Assembly: GCA_009760855.2 (NCBI GenBank)
Contig: WPIO01000048.1
Coordinates: 1,347,501 to 1,411,500 of the forward strand
Reading direction: 5' to 3'
Length of the DNA: 64,000 bases
From: Cristatella mucedo
Taxonomy: Eukaryota; Bryozoa; Phylactolaemata; Cristatellidae
Positions within the stretch are counted from its first letter, which is position 1. Each line of letters begins with the position of its first letter. Below, piece after piece: positions 28,231-41,144 of this stretch. The translations under genes were made by a program, and so were the position numbers. The notes under the pieces are model-generated. The model saw nothing but the letters and a program-made list of their open reading frames with translations. It searched no databases and had not been told where the DNA came from.

Positions 28231-28835
28231 TTGTTAATATTAATAATGATACACATGATGAAGCGCCCTCAGACAACTCAATCTCTTTCTAGGTGCTTTA
28301 CATTTGCTGAAAAGGAAACACGATCGAATGGTAAGTGGTATCATGCTTGATAAACAACGTGAATAAAATGGTTAAGGGCGACATGCACAGAGGCGGCATG
28401 CAAGTGTGGTCGGGGCAGTACGCACAGTGTCAGCACGCATAAATGCATAAAGGACGAATCACAAGGACCCACTAAATGCTGTCATACATAGATTCAGTTT
28501 TAGTTTCTTTAAAAAAATACTAGCTGATTTAACAGCCTATTTTTGTATAGCGACAGAAGAGTCTTTACGGCTATCACCACCGCTGGCAGTGGCAATAGAG
28601 GATCGCCCACCACAGGATTCGAACCCACGACCTCTGGGCCAAGGTCGTGAAAAGCAACCGCCTTACCTAGTGAGCCATTATGGCTCACGAGATGTCGTTA
28701 CAAAGGTCTGGAGTGCGTTCCAGGCTTTGGGAGCGTACGAACTTCATGCTCGGTCTTTAAAGGATTTTAGGTTCGTACGAGGTGTAATTGAACAGATAGT
28801 TTCCGAAAAGCTGGCGGTACGATGCTTGGGGAGAC
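28231..28835 (-). mobile_element. LINE1 3' fragment inserted into the LINE1 copy
   Basis: It starts with AATAATGATACACATGATGA, then GCGCCCTCAGACAACTCAATC and the 3' UTR. After the SINE it continues with GGAGTGCGTTCCAGGCTTTGG. It is flanked on both sides by LINE1 coding sequence of the older copy. Confidence 0.85.
28511..28687 (-). mobile_element. SINE-A inserted in the nested LINE1
   Basis: On minus it has GTGAGCCATAATGGCTCACT, GGTAAGGCGGTTGC, a perfect B box GGTTCGAATCC and the standard body. It is the innermost of three insertion layers. Confidence 0.9.
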
Positions 28836-30309
28836 TACGGACATCCCCCATCTTCCTAGACTTCCCGCCCCGGACGTTTCCCTCTGGGATAGGGCATTTC
28901 CTCCCCTCCCGTATTGAAATGCCATGATATAAACTGTGTTGTTTACATATCATAATAATTGTCGATGACAACGTGCAGTAGCATGAGAAAATTTGGTCGA
29001 GTATGTGACCCTTGATGTGAGTAGGGCCATGCACATGAGCCACAAGAGATAATGAGTCAGTCAATGCACGAAATTCAGTGCTGAAGGCATCAGATAAGTT
29101 ATCAAAGTGAATATTGACATCACCCATAACGAGGAAGGATCGATCTCTTGCACACAGAATCGAAATGAGATCGGAGAAATCTGAGATAAAGGAGGATTTG
29201 GTACCTGGTGGGCTATAGACCACTGCCACCATCGGTAGCTTGTTTTCGAGTGAAATCAAGACAATCTCGAAAGACTGCTTCGAGGGTACTGCAAGTGGCT
29301 TTGAAATTGAATTGTGAGCGCACGATAACAGCAACTCAACCTCTAGTTTTGATTGATCTAAGAGTGTAGAAGAATGAGAAACCAGTCGGGATGACATCTG
29401 TAATGGTCGGGCAGTTTACCAATTTTAGCCAAGTTTTAGTTAAGGCGAGCATGTCGAGACCATTTTCAGAGATAAGGTCGCTTATTACTCTAGGTTTATT
29501 GCACACCAAGCGATGATTCCAAAGCAAGAGTTAATTTGGGCCGCTGGAGTTATAACAGGCCTGATGACCGCTTAGCTTGAGAGATTCACAATCACGCTTG
29601 AGGGAGAACGTGCTGAGCGGTTCGAGACAATGCTAAGAATAATAAAGGAGCTGGTACTCGATTTTCAGTTTCCGCCCAACGAGCGGCGTCTAAACGGGCG
29701 GCTCCGACCATCGCGGTGGCTCCGGGTGCTTATCTTTTGTTAATGCATAATTCACGAATCTTATCAACAGCTGTAACATTTAGGAATGCATTTGATCTTT
29801 TATGACGAAGCGATAATAGCTGAGGACGATCGTAACTAACATGCAGGTTACTAGCCGCCGGCGTAGCTAAGGCCATCGCTGGCATGGAAGACCCAGCAGC
29901 CCGAAGCGATAAGCGTTTAGACAGGCGCGGGCACGTAATTTCTTCTCTGACTGAGAAAATATAGACATCGAGGTAACGCACGGAATCGATAGAGACAGGA
30001 GTCCCGTGTTGATGTAGTTGAGGGACAGGACTACAGAGGGGATGCTGCAACCTTAGAAATAGACTCGGATCTTGTCTATCTTGCTGAAAAAGAAGCGAGA
30101 GAAGCAATCGGCTAGGTCACCACGAGCATCCCTTGGTAGGAGCTAACCTGGGAGTGGCTAAGGTGATGGTTGATGGTTGACGAAAGCATGCTTGGATTAT
30201 GCATTCGTGATTCAACAATATTTTTTGTAGAAGCTAGATTTGGCCTTAGCTAAGATCGACTGTTGTGATCTATAGGATTCTTCATATGTGCGACGATGAA
30301 AGTCAATCC

Positions 30310-31080
30310 AGCAGCCGACTTACTTGATCTCACGAAACAAAGAGAAATTGAAAAGCGATGCTGAGTCACGAGGGAAGTCGAGGACGTGAGTAGAGCATGA
30401 AATTAGTAGCTCAGGACGGCTGGAAAGAATGCGCCACAGCCGGCCGCAGGCGGGTAGATGCTCCCGATTAAGAATCGTGGAAGTGAGTTCCACAAGCTAG
30501 GACGTCTAGAGGAAAAATGTCTGTCGCCAACATTCTTTAAGCGTAGGAATGGACCAGCCAATTTATCGTCCAAAGAGAAACAGAGTCTACGAGGAGGCTG
30601 AAGTTGGTGCAGCAGTTCAGTTAGGCGCGAAGGAGCCAAGGTACGCGAGCTTTTCGGGTTAACGTAAGAGTTTTAGCTTATCTATTGATCAACTGGGAGC
30701 CATCGCAGCTCTTTCAGCAACGGAGACACATGGCTGAACCTTAGGGATTTATTGATTAGCCTTGCGGCCATATTTGTCACCAGCTGGGAAGAATTAATGG
30801 CTTTCTTCGGTAGCACAGCCAAGACGGAATTGCAGTAGTCTAGCCTAAACAGATCCCCGAGAGCTCATTAAATTTCTAGCTAGCCACCGTGGTAGGTAAC
30901 CCATAATCTTAGATACGGATCTGGATCGGACGTGATGGCTAGCTGTGGAGACTGTATTCTAAATGAAGCTTTCGTAATTTAAGCAGTTACTAAAGAGGAC
31001 ACCTAAATTATGAGTACATGGTGACGGTCAAACAACAGCGTCACCAATTAGCACACGCTTCTAGCACTAGGAAGCAATTA
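30310..31080 (-). mobile_element. LINE2 fragment, C-terminal region
   Basis: Minus-strand frames read DDKLAGPFLRLKNVGDRHFS, then SLWNSLPRFL. Upstream degenerate sequence resembles the LINE2 copy at 22500. The 3' tip is missing. Confidence 0.82.
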
Positions 31081-31089
31081 CTAGTTGGT

Positions 31090-32090
31090 GTGCTTCCCTA
31101 TAATTAGCTGCAGTTATTAACAACTGGTCAAACACACATTAGAATGTTACTTCTACATTACACGTGACTTCGTAAGTTTAAGTGACCAGACAAACGTCTC
31201 GGAAAGTTTTCGGATTTTTCAGGTAACTCATCCGTAGTGCCCCCTGGGAGGTATTACTTTTCGTAAGCTTGCAGCCATGGTTGTAGTTGAACCTGTTGTG
31301 CTCCCACGTTTAATCAATAAATAACTTAAGGCTTATAAGAATGTACTTAACAATGGTTTCTATTCACTTCGTGTTTGCATGCTGACATGCGAGACATGGT
31401 CTTCTCTCATAATGCCGGAGCAATGTTTCCCCAGTATGACAGTCTGCTTCAAGTAAGAAATCTTCTCAGATGATACGACTAGCAGACAATCCGACACCAA
31501 TCCAACATATCCTAATGATTTTTGATGGGTTCAGATCATTACTCATACTTCGCCATGAAATACAGCCGCCGAAATTTACCAGTGCTCCAGAATATGTCGA
31601 AAAACTCTCACCTGCAGTTTCTGCTCAGGATCACGCTCTTATTACCATTTACTGGTTAACCATCTCATGGTCATTTAATTTGGAATCCAAACATATTTGT
31701 AGGATGTCAAAGTATTTAACTGGTTCATAATGGCTTCTATGCACTAGAGCTCTGGTACTATCTGCGGTGCATCAAACTCAAACCATCTCTACAAGCCGAA
31801 CGCTGCAGTCTTTTAATGGCAGCCGTAATGGTATTCTTCGTTAAGGCTATGCTTCACAGTAGCTCTCTTTTATCTAAGTGAAAGAAGATGAAATTCAATT
31901 CATCAGTCCACAGAAATCTCTAACGGTCTACCAAGGTCGGAAGACCTGGTTAAAAAGTTAACAGTGCCGTCAAAACCTTCGCAGGCTACCAAACAGGTGC
32001 GCCTGGCTGTTATAATAGCTATAATAATACATCTAAATAATAATAATAATCTCTAGTAATAATAAAATTATTATTATTATTATTATTAAG
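31090..32090. other. Intergenic, nothing recognised
   Basis: A plus frame at 31470-31730 has no recognised similarity. An (AAT)/(ATT) patch lies at about 32036-32088. Confidence 0.35.
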
Positions 32091-32094
32091 AAAT

Positions 32095-32235
32095 TAGAGC
32101 CTAAAAGGGAGTCACCAAACCTTGAATTCGAGGCGCTACTGGGGAGCCAGTGCCATTTGCTTGGGAAGTAGTCCAAAGTGGCAGTAGCGACATTCAGGAC
32201 AGACAAGCCTAAGCACAAAGTTCGGCAAAAACTTC
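32095..32235 (-). mobile_element. Short LINE1 fragment
   Basis: On minus it reads LCLGLSVLNVATATLDYFP and LASSASNSRF-like sequence, a decayed form of the LINE1 block LVCR...LLADLHWL. It adjoins an (ATT)n tract. Confidence 0.65.
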
Positions 32236-32284
32236 TAAAACAGCCTGATCGTGATGTGAACTGATCCAAGGCATGCCAGACCTC

Positions 32285-32445
32285 TTTACAGGTCCTGATT
32301 TGGCTCGAGGGTTAAGGCGATCGCCTTTAACGACCAAGGTTGAGGTGCTCGCCTTGCACGATCGAAGTCGTGCGCTCAAGCCCTGCAAGCTTGTCAAGCG
32401 CTAGGATAGAGATTAAGTACTTTTGGGACGCTAAATACATTTTTT
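32285..32445 (+). mobile_element. SINE-B copy, diverged
   Basis: TTTGGCTCGAGGGTTAAGGC, GATCGCCTTTAACGACCAAG and CGCTCAAGCCC are followed by AGCGCTAGGATAGAGATTAAG. The tail again resembles the LINE1 3' stem. Confidence 0.65.
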
Positions 32446-32594
32446 TTGGGAAAATGCAACGTAGTGCGATGTACTTCTCACTCTTATTTTTCTCATAAGC
32501 CGAAGTAGATTCGACAGCAGCAGCGACGAGCCAAGGAAGAGTCCCCGAATGGGGCAAACGGCCAGTCTGGCTGGGGGGGCCCGGACAAGGTCAA

Positions 32595-33235
32595 GGTTAA
32601 TAGTGATAAAAACGTTTGTATAGCGCCGGAAGAGAGCTTGATCTCTTTTTAGGCCTTTAGATATGCTGCAAAGGAAGCACGGTCACAATGGTTAGTGGCA
32701 TCATGCTCAATGAAAAAAAGCATAACATGGTTAGAGGTGACATGCACAGGTTCAGCATGCAAATGTGGTTAGTGGCAGCATGCACAGTGTCAGCACCCAT
32801 AAGCACACAATAGGATGAATCACATTGACCAACTAAATGCTGTGATACATTTTGCACTTTTAGCCTCTTTTTAAAACGTGTTCTGGTCAGGGGATGTCGT
32901 GACTCTAGTTGGAAGTGAGCTACAGGATTTGGGAGCATGCAAGCTACAAGTGTGGTCCCTGAAGGATTTGAGTCCCCAAAGGATTTGAGGTTCGTACGAG
33001 GTATAGCTAAGCGATTAGATTAAAAAAAGCGGGTGGTCTGGTGCTTACCCTGGTGGATGAGTACATGTGATAGGTAGGCTGAAGCCAAAAAATGAACGAA
33101 CCTAAGAGTAAGTGACAGAACCGTGAAGTTGTTGCGTTACTTGAGAGCCAGTGCAGGTCGGCGAGAAGTGGTGTGGTGTGGCAGTTGCGACGCTCACGAC
33201 AGACAAGCCTCACTGCAGTTTTACACCAACTATAA
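32595..33235 (-). mobile_element. LINE1 3' half fragment
   Basis: The 3' tip at 32610 (TAGCGCCGGAAGAGAGCTTG) is followed by the 3' UTR. Minus-strand coding then reads LLADLHWLSSNATTSRFCHL and KTAVRLVCRERRNCHT. The element stops at about 33235. Confidence 0.87.
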
Positions 33236-33579
33236 ATGTTGATGTTGCTGGTGCCCTTAAGAAAATTGCGATTACGAACTTGCTTAGTAACACTATAGCA
33301 GCCAGTTCTGGGTATAAGGTAGCAGCTACACAGTATTCGGGTGCTCCAGTTCTCAAGGCAGGGGCTGCATCTAATAATGACAAGCACGACGTTAGTGAAA
33401 ATCGTCATTTGGTCCTTCTTAGTGAACATTTCGAGATAAAGTATACAGTAGTTTTTGTTTCCACGAAGTACTATCACGATCCCTCTTCTTGTCCTTCAGA
33501 ATCTGGCGAACGTGACTATCATCAGGCAGAACCTGGGTTGGTAACCTGGGTTACTGACGCTTACTTTGTCAGCTCTTAG
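33151..33579 (+). other. Open frame of 142 codons, first part LINE1 antisense, remainder unknown
   Basis: Up to about 33235 this is antisense LINE1. From 33240 on it encodes NVDVAGALKKIAITNLLSNT and related sequence with no family I recognise. It has no clear splice sites or Kozak-like start, so a chance frame is possible. Confidence 0.2.
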
Positions 33580-33589
33580 AAAGCAGTCA

Positions 33590-34720
33590 CCATTGGACAC
33601 AAGCAAATTAGTGAAAGGAGCCGCAAATCAGAGGAGCCGTGCAAGCAGTGTTGGTCTCCGAGTAAGTTCGCACACACAATGCAATGCGGAGTGAAGGCAT
33701 TATATTTATGATTTGTTAACTTTCGTGACCCAGTTTCGCCGGCACTGTCTCTTCGGTCTGTCCTGCGTACGACCGGAAGAATAACGGGATTCTCCTTTGC
33801 CTCCTGCTCTCGAGTTTGACATGCTCGTGAGGCAACCATCACGCCAAACTATACGTTTGAAGGCTTAATTAAAGTAAAGCAGATCGTAATAAATCTCACA
33901 AGTTCACAATTGTTTCGATGTCAACAGTGCGTTTGATCAATTTAATGCAGCGTTTGCATTTTGCTGTAGGTGGAGGTGGGGCTACCTGCTAGAGGCTACC
34001 TGCCAGAGCTTAAGTACACTTAATATTTTTGCAGTGCCTCTTCGCAGGCGGGTACGCTGCTGCTCGGAAGCGATGCATTCTCACTTCCTGCGTGTAGCCA
34101 GTTAAGATTAGTGTTCATTCAAGGGGCTTCACATGCGCCGCAGCGCTCGAGCCTACGACTTCGGCCAGACCTCGGTCGGATCGAGCACTTTAATCACTGG
34201 GAAAAACTAGCTGGCAGCGAAGAAGCATTTTCACAATATCCTGGCGCTCTGTATTTGCAGCAGGGCTTGATTCCATGACCTAGGTCATGCTAGGTGAGCA
34301 TCTCACCACTGGACCAAACCTGAGCATCCTCAAGCCACCTCAAGCCACCCGACTGCTTAAATATGTGCCACATGTGAAAGATCGGCATAAGCTGCTTGCA
34401 CCGAACGCATGACGAAACAGTGGGGACTAAAAACTGTTATTAATTTAACAGAAATCGCGAACCTTCACGATAAAATTGTCTTGCAAATGCTTTTCTCCTA
34501 TACTTAGTCGACGGTATAGCCCGATGAAGTTGTGCCACAGGTCCACCGAGGGTATTTTCATAAATTTCCCGGACAGCTGGGTGGCACGGGTACACTGAGT
34601 TAAGAAAACTCACCAGACTCACCTCGTTGAAGCTTTGTGAGTAGCAGATTCATGTGATTCACAGCCAGTGCAAATCCCCATCTTCATCACTAACAAGTTT
34701 AGGGACTCGGTTTAAATTTA
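33590..34720. other. Intergenic; possible tRNA-related SINE at 34240-34330
   Basis: On minus, TTGGTCCAGTGGTGAGATGC at about 34313-34290 looks like a tRNA A box. The following GGAATCAAGCCC could be a decayed B box. The element cannot be delimited. Confidence 0.35.
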
Positions 34721-34726
34721 ATCTTT

Positions 34727-34898
34727 TTAAATAGCTGATTAAACCCTCTTTTGTTTAGCGACGAAACAGCCTTTACGGCTACCACCACCGCTTGCAGCGA
34801 CGATAAAGGATCGCCCAACTCAGGATTCGAATCCACGACTTCGGCACCGAGGTCATGAAAAGCTACCGCCTTACCTAGTTCGCCATTTCGGCTCACCA
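34727..34898 (-). mobile_element. SINE-A, tRNA-derived SINE
   Basis: On minus: GTGAGCCGAAATGGCGAACT, GGTAAGGCGGTAGC, a one-mismatch B box GATTCGAATCC and the usual body to the TTTAATCAGCT end. Confidence 0.88.
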
Positions 34899-34899
34899 G

Positions 34900-35445
34900 T
34901 TTCTCAAACCTTACAGTTAGGTAATAAATTTGCTAACTTTACGTCAAGATTGCGGTAAGTTCACTTAAAAATTTGACATGGGAGTTAACAAGTTGGACTG
35001 ATTGCATTCTTTCCAAAAGAAAATTAATAATAATAATAATAATTCCACCGCATATCCATTATAAGGTAGCCCAAACGTACTTCTCTACTTTGAAATAATC
35101 CCGAGTTGGATAAGTTAACTTGCAAAGTCGTTGTTGGAGGCGAAAGAACAGGCTAGCAGGTCTTTGACTTGATTTGTGGATGGATACCTGGCTAATACTT
35201 CCCAGTCGATGTAATAGCAGCATACTACACGTGACTACATATTGCCGCTTCACTAGTACTTTCTCGAACATTCCCTGCATGAGGGTGGGTGCTGCCAAAA
35301 AGGCTGCAAGCTTGACCGTGCCTGTATGTAGAGCCAGCTCTTAACTTCACTAGTCAGTTGCCACGCTAAAATTTGTAAGTTTTCTATATGGCTTCACTCG
35401 TTCCACTTGAAAAAAACCGGATGGTGGCCCTGGGATCGAGAGACG
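34900..35445. other. Intergenic, nothing recognised
   Basis: A short (AAT)n patch lies at 35025-35043. A minus frame at 35059-35298 has no recognised similarity. Confidence 0.35.
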
Positions 35446-35449
35446 CAGA

Positions 35450-37900
35450 CGAGAAGTATTGGTATGGTGCAGGGGCAGTCGATTTGCAGAAAGAATATAC
35501 AACCACAAAAATGCGGGTTTACCTTCTTATGCAAAAGATACTCAACCTGGTCCGATACCTAAGTTTTGCTTACAATTTCTTCTTTGTGTCAACAAGAAAT
35601 ACAGGAAATCTCCTAAGACTACGCGACGACGTTTGTACTTGGGTGGCCCCAAATTTGATGGCCAAATGATTAGCATTACCATTCGTAATATCATCAATGA
35701 AAATGACTTAGCCTGGCTGATAGAATACGCTCTTGAATCTACACGCGGAAGCACAGAAATGCTTAACTTATTTGTTCTCTCGCAGCTTGCAATCCTGCCA
35801 TGCATACCATAACCAAGTGACGTCTCACAGCTGGATTTTGGCTGTTTTGCACATGAGCTGTTTGTTAGCCTTCCTTGCTGAAAGAATTGCACAAATCCGT
35901 GACTACACAAAATCACCGACTAATGCAAGCACAGGCTCCCAACCTCAGAACCTCCCTCAAATAAAGTGTCGAGACTTCTGTAGGTTAAGTAGCCACCATA
36001 ATAAAGTCAAGAAAACCAAATTGTTACACACAGACCCGGTTCCATACAATCATTGGTCTCCACAGACAGACTGCATATCACATCTATAATTCAGTTTGTT
36101 GTGCTTCACTAGATACTGATACTGTTCCAATCTATCAAATCAGCCATAGTTCAACAATTAGCTGAAAATCCTTGACTGGATATGGCGGTGCGACCAAACT
36201 AACGCCCACTCTCCCTTCTCATTTTTTGTCCAAGATTCTAGAAAAGACAGTCGCTAAGCAGCTTTCGGAGAATATTACCAAGAACGAATTTTAATAAAAG
36301 CTTCAGCTGGGATCCAAGCAACACGAGACTATTCAATTGAAACTGCTTTCCTTACGACAAACTACATTCTATGCAGCAACGATGTTGTCAACATCGCTGA
36401 GCTGGTATGTTCGACACATGAAATTGTTCGACACTATTTACCACGATAAACTAATTGACTGATTGAAAATGACACCAAATAACATCAGGCAGATGCTTTA
36501 TGTGTGGTTGGATCATACTGGTCAGATCGTGCTCAGTTCGTCTCGTCAGGTGGCCAAGTCTCACCAGTCAAGCAACGGATTGACTTCAAGGTTTTGTCGC
36601 TCACTTTTAGGTCTCTTCATTCTATGGCTCCAGCCTATCTTTCAGAGATACTCCCCCATCAGGCCAAGCATCTTACCACCCGCTTTTCGGAATCCAACAG
36701 TCTACAAATACCTCGTACAAACCTTAAATCTTTTGGAGACCGTGCATTTAGTTCGTATGCTCCCAAAGCCTGGAACTCTCTCCCGACCTGTGTCAGAACA
36801 TCCCCTGACCTGACCACATTTAAAAGGAACTTAAAAACACCTATTTAGGACAGCATTTAGTGTGTCCCTGTGATTCGTCGTTCACGTGCTTATGAGTGCT
36901 GACACTGCATGCTGCCACTAACCACATTTGCATGCTGACCCTGTGCATGTCACCCCTAACCATGTTATTCATTTTGTTTGTTTTTCAAGCATGATTTTAC
37001 TTACCATTTAATTGCATTTCCCTTTGTATCAAATGTAAAGCGCCAAGAAAGAGATTAAGTTCTCTGAGGGCGCTTTATCAAGTACATTATTATTATTATT
37101 ATCTTGCAGACCAGTCATCGGCAGGCGTTAAACAAGGGTTCCTATCAGCCCATGGTATTTTCTATTTATATTGCTGCGCTCGAAAAAGTGACTGGCCTGA
37201 TGAAATGGCTACCACTTCTATGCTGATGATACCTAGCGCCACTATTCATTTAATTCATCAGAACTAGCTGCAGCGTCGGATAAGCTACATGTTTTCGTTT
37301 CCGAGTTTATTCTGGATGTCTGCCAATTTTCTGCAGTTACACGATGATATAAACAAACTCCTAATCATTAAACACCATAAACACGCGTTGGGGCTAGGAG
37401 ACCTGGCTCTTCTAATTGGCAATGCTCTAGTTCGACAGTTGTTACGTGCTGGTAATTTAGGTGACTTATCCAAAGAGGTCCAGTCATGTGTAACCTTAAG
37501 TGTAGGATCCTCCAATTGATCTACGGTTACACAACAAAATTTTCACTCTGATCCACAATGTCGGTCATAATGAGGCTTCTTCAGACGTAGCTGAACTTCG
37601 GCACTAATTTCAACCTTTTGCCCGAGGTCCTCTACGGGCAATACATTAGCTATTTAATTTTCCCTTCACTAAAGACTGTTAGGCAGAAGACGACTCTGCT
37701 CTGCAGGAACTATACGGCAGATCTCGCTTCCGAAATTCTTAGGCAACCCGTCTGCTCTCGTGCTACCGACTATGGCACATTCTTTCCAGTTCTCCTGCAC
37801 AGCTAGTTCCATTCTACTCATTTTCTCTGCTGCACTAATGACTTAGCTATCTTTTCACTTTCTCTTTGTCGCATGAGATAGAGTTTGCGTACTACCGTAT
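35450..37900 (+). mobile_element. LINE2-type retrotransposon, plus strand, split by a LINE1 insertion
   Basis: Plus-strand frames give a linker region (35460-36100, TDCISHL), SAIVQQLAENP, then KILEKTVAKQL-like sequence near 36235. They continue with FDTIYHDKLID to about 36540. After the LINE1 insertion the RT resumes at 37106 with GVKQGFLSAHG-like sequence, DDINKLLIIKHHKHALGLGD and a 3' portion with RQKTTLLCRNYTADL at about 37680. It has many stops. Confidence 0.8.
36545..37105 (+). mobile_element. LINE1 3' fragment inserted in the LINE2 RT
   Basis: It starts near GTCAAGCAACGGATTGACTTC and encodes [20 protein letters not shown] and [20 protein letters not shown]. The 3' UTR ends with AAAGCGCCAAGAAAGAGATTA, the GGGCGCTTTATCAAGTACATT close and (ATT)n. 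The remaining frame is comparatively well preserved. Confidence 0.92.
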
Positions 37901-40900
37901 TCGTACAGAAAGATCAGTCAGCTTTTAGTGCGTTATATAAAACTTTCTAGCATAACAACGCCTTAGCATTTGTGGCGTGATGGATGGACATAACACACAC
38001 ATGATATACGTATGTAGGTCCCCAGATTTTTCATTACATGACAATAAACTGAGGAGATGTGTAGGCTAAAAATGACTAAGGCTTCAGCCCACCTAGCTCC
38101 GACCTTAGAGCGACTGTGGTAGAGGATAGATGTAACAGCTGAGCCATGCTGCAGCTGCACAAGCAAGATATAATTGCATACATTGAAAATGGAAAGACGG
38201 TCAGATTAAGGTAAACAAGTAAACACAACAAGCCTCAAGGCAATGGAGTAGGCAATCACGATGTTAAACGGGGAGGGGGAAGCATATGGCTTAAAAAATC
38301 TCCTGATCACAGCAGCAGTCCAGCACCAAAGGTATGACAAACTATGTAGTTTCTGCAATGCTTAACAGCTGGCCATCGATGTTTCATGACTGTGCCGATC
38401 GCCAAGATAGCCTTGCAATACTGCTAGCTGAAAGTTAATAGCAGTATGACAAAATGGTGTCCTGAGATGTCTAAAACAAAACCATCAGCAATCACAAATG
38501 CTGTCAAGCATCAAATCGCAGAGGGCATGGCAAACTGGATAGAGGTGGCGAAAGATCCGTTCACACAAGGCAGAATAAGGACTGACACACATGCATGCAA
38601 GGTAGCCTTAGCGATAAAGAAATCGATTTGGATGAATTATCCATTTAAATTGCACGAGTTAATCTTAGCTCTTCTATTTAGTGCTGTGTAGAAAATAAGT
38701 CAGTGCACGAAATCAAGGTCAAACACTGCACTGCAATAATCCTTGAGGGAATGGTAAAGCACTGCTAGACATAGTGAGTAAGACGAATAACTGTGCCTCC
38801 CATGTTCCAACCAGGTTTAAAACTTACCATGCAGCAACTGAGAGAGAAAATGAAGCTCTCAGTTAACAAAGTTTACAATGTCACTGCATTCGCAGTAGCA
38901 TCAGCTTAACGGCAGCAGTTTTATAGCTTGTGGGATGACCGTAGTTCAGTAGAACAGCTTTCCCGTCTTAAAAAAGGTAGTTGAAAACAATGCAATTTTC
39001 AGCCGATATCGAACCTGCACAGTAATATAAACACAATGGCATGCTCGCAAGGCCCACATGTAATTTAGCAACATTCCAGCATAAATTGCCAAATAACTAT
39101 TAAAGTGTGCAAAGGCAAGCTAACAGCAGTAGATGACATAAACTTGGCGATGGCTCATGCTCCGTATCATCCGTGTTGTGCAGTCAGATGTATGCATAGA
39201 CAAAAGTCGCACAGCTGATAAGTACATAAACCGCATGCACAGCCCCAGCCAATAGAGCTTGTGCTACGCAACACTCATTTTCTAACCAGTTATGGATCAG
39301 GAATAGCGTCTGATTTGAGAATGCACGTCTACCTGGTCCACAGATGTTAGTGAACTATATTTACTTCCGATTAAGTGTGCTCAAGGGATTGATAAAAATT
39401 AAGAACTGCCGGTTAAGATATAAAAAAATTTACAGCCATTTACACATTGTCCTCGAGGGCTGACATTGAAATTAACAGAGAGTGGCAGGCATAATGCTGA
39501 CTGTGGGCATCCTGACAGTAATCACCTTGATTATCGATGCATGATTGTGAGGCGAGCCCGTATGCAGAACAATATGCTTGCAGGCATGACAGCAGTATGA
39601 GACCCTGAACAGATGAAACATGCACAAAGCAGAAGATTTGAAGATCCCAAATCTCAGACACCAAAACGTGGCCCCATAACTGAGGTGTAAGTAACACTGA
39701 GTAAGAGCCGACCGATTGTGATTTAGCAGTGCCACTGGCGACATATATCTTTGACGTCCTTTGCAGCAAACCCATGTCTTATTACACTTCATGAAGTAGT
39801 CCACAAAACTAAATGCATCTTAGGAAATACTTTTACATTTCTAACCAAGTGTAAAAGAAATTTGCTCCACCTCTTAAATGCAGTTACTTATTTAGTACAG
39901 GGCAGATTATTCCAAGCTAATAACTCGTTCAAGTTCCACTCGTAGCTATACAACATGCTACTTCTTTTGAAGATCTGGCAAGACAAATACCGTAGCATTC
40001 TTTTTGCAATATGATGCAGCTAGTAAACAACGCAGTTTCTGCACTGAGATACTTGTTCCAAAAGATAGTAGCATTGCTGATTTGAAGAAGTACATGGCAG
40101 AGAGTCTGGCATATAGTGTATATGGATAGCAACGATGCATCTACCAACCGACAGAGAAAGTGTTCTATGAAAGTTCCCCAAGAGCCACAGTTAATGCAAA
40201 TTTGCTACCGTGCTAGCAATTCACTAACCTGCTGCAATCACAGACAAGCATAATAGGAAGCAGCCCGTTAAGTACAGACCCACACCTCGATGCTGAAATA
40301 AAGTGGTGACGATAAGCTGATTCAATAGCCTCATTAACACAGCAGCAGACGAGCTTTGGCGGCTTTCACATCCACTTGACGTGGAAAAAACAGATTTGCA
40401 TGTAGAAAGACTACGGCAGATAATCCGGGCTGTAAAGTTTGAGTATTTCTTTTGCTGTCATTTGGTACCGGGCACCAGGCAGCTACATCACTTTATTAAT
40501 TGCTGGCAGACTCGTGTTTGCTATCACCGGCAAGGAACTGAGCCAAAGAACGACTGACCATTTTGCCTTCAGGGTGACTTTAGCACTCAGTTTTTTTTGC
40601 TCTACTAACCAGAAACAAACAATACTACTGCCAAGGAACGAACTATTGGCCAAACACCAACAGTTGCTACTTCTTAAGAAGCTGAAGACAGGGTCAACAG
40701 CAATAAGAACTTCAAGAGCTGTCGGATATGTGTGTAATAAAATACACCAAGAGAATAATGCAAGTACAAGCAATTGCGTAGTACAACAAATACTTGATGC
40801 TGGGTAGTATACTTACTACACGAGCCAGCAAAATGACAGCCACTGTGGGACTGGGTACAACTGCTTGACAGAAATACTCTCCTAGTCACGTCCATGCATC

Positions 40901-41144
40901 AGGCAGCATGGGTTATCACACGAATATGGTCGTACAAATACTTTAAATATTACTGAGAGGCCACTGCAAAAATTCAAATAAATAAATGCATTATAAGATA
41001 CATACATTGTAAATGTCTGGAGCAGTAATTACTCCTCATAAATATGACACGAGCATTTTGACTGCATTGGATGAAATACGAGATTCCAGCTGGCTTCGAC
41101 CACACAGCCATCAAGGAAGCAGTGGCCTGTCGACTATCGGACAA

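Larger units (their letters stand above)
26546..30290 (-). mobile_element. LINE1, long copy interrupted by a second LINE1 and a SINE
   Basis: Minus-strand order: an EN-RT linker-like segment at 30290-29950 (FSKIDKIR). Then the endonuclease at about 29530-28950 (VAVVYSPPGTKSSFISDFSD, LVMGDVNIHFDN). Then an interruption at 28835-28231, the RT at 28225-27450 ([33 protein letters not shown]), the C-terminal region to 26990, and the 3' UTR ending at 26546. About 700 bases between EN and RT are missing compared with the copy at 11975. The linker is upstream of EN, so the copy is rearranged. Confidence 0.88.

Noticed and set aside
28589-28927. Plus-strand frame of 112 codons
   Set aside because: It runs through an antisense SINE-A and antisense LINE1. 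The repeats explain it.
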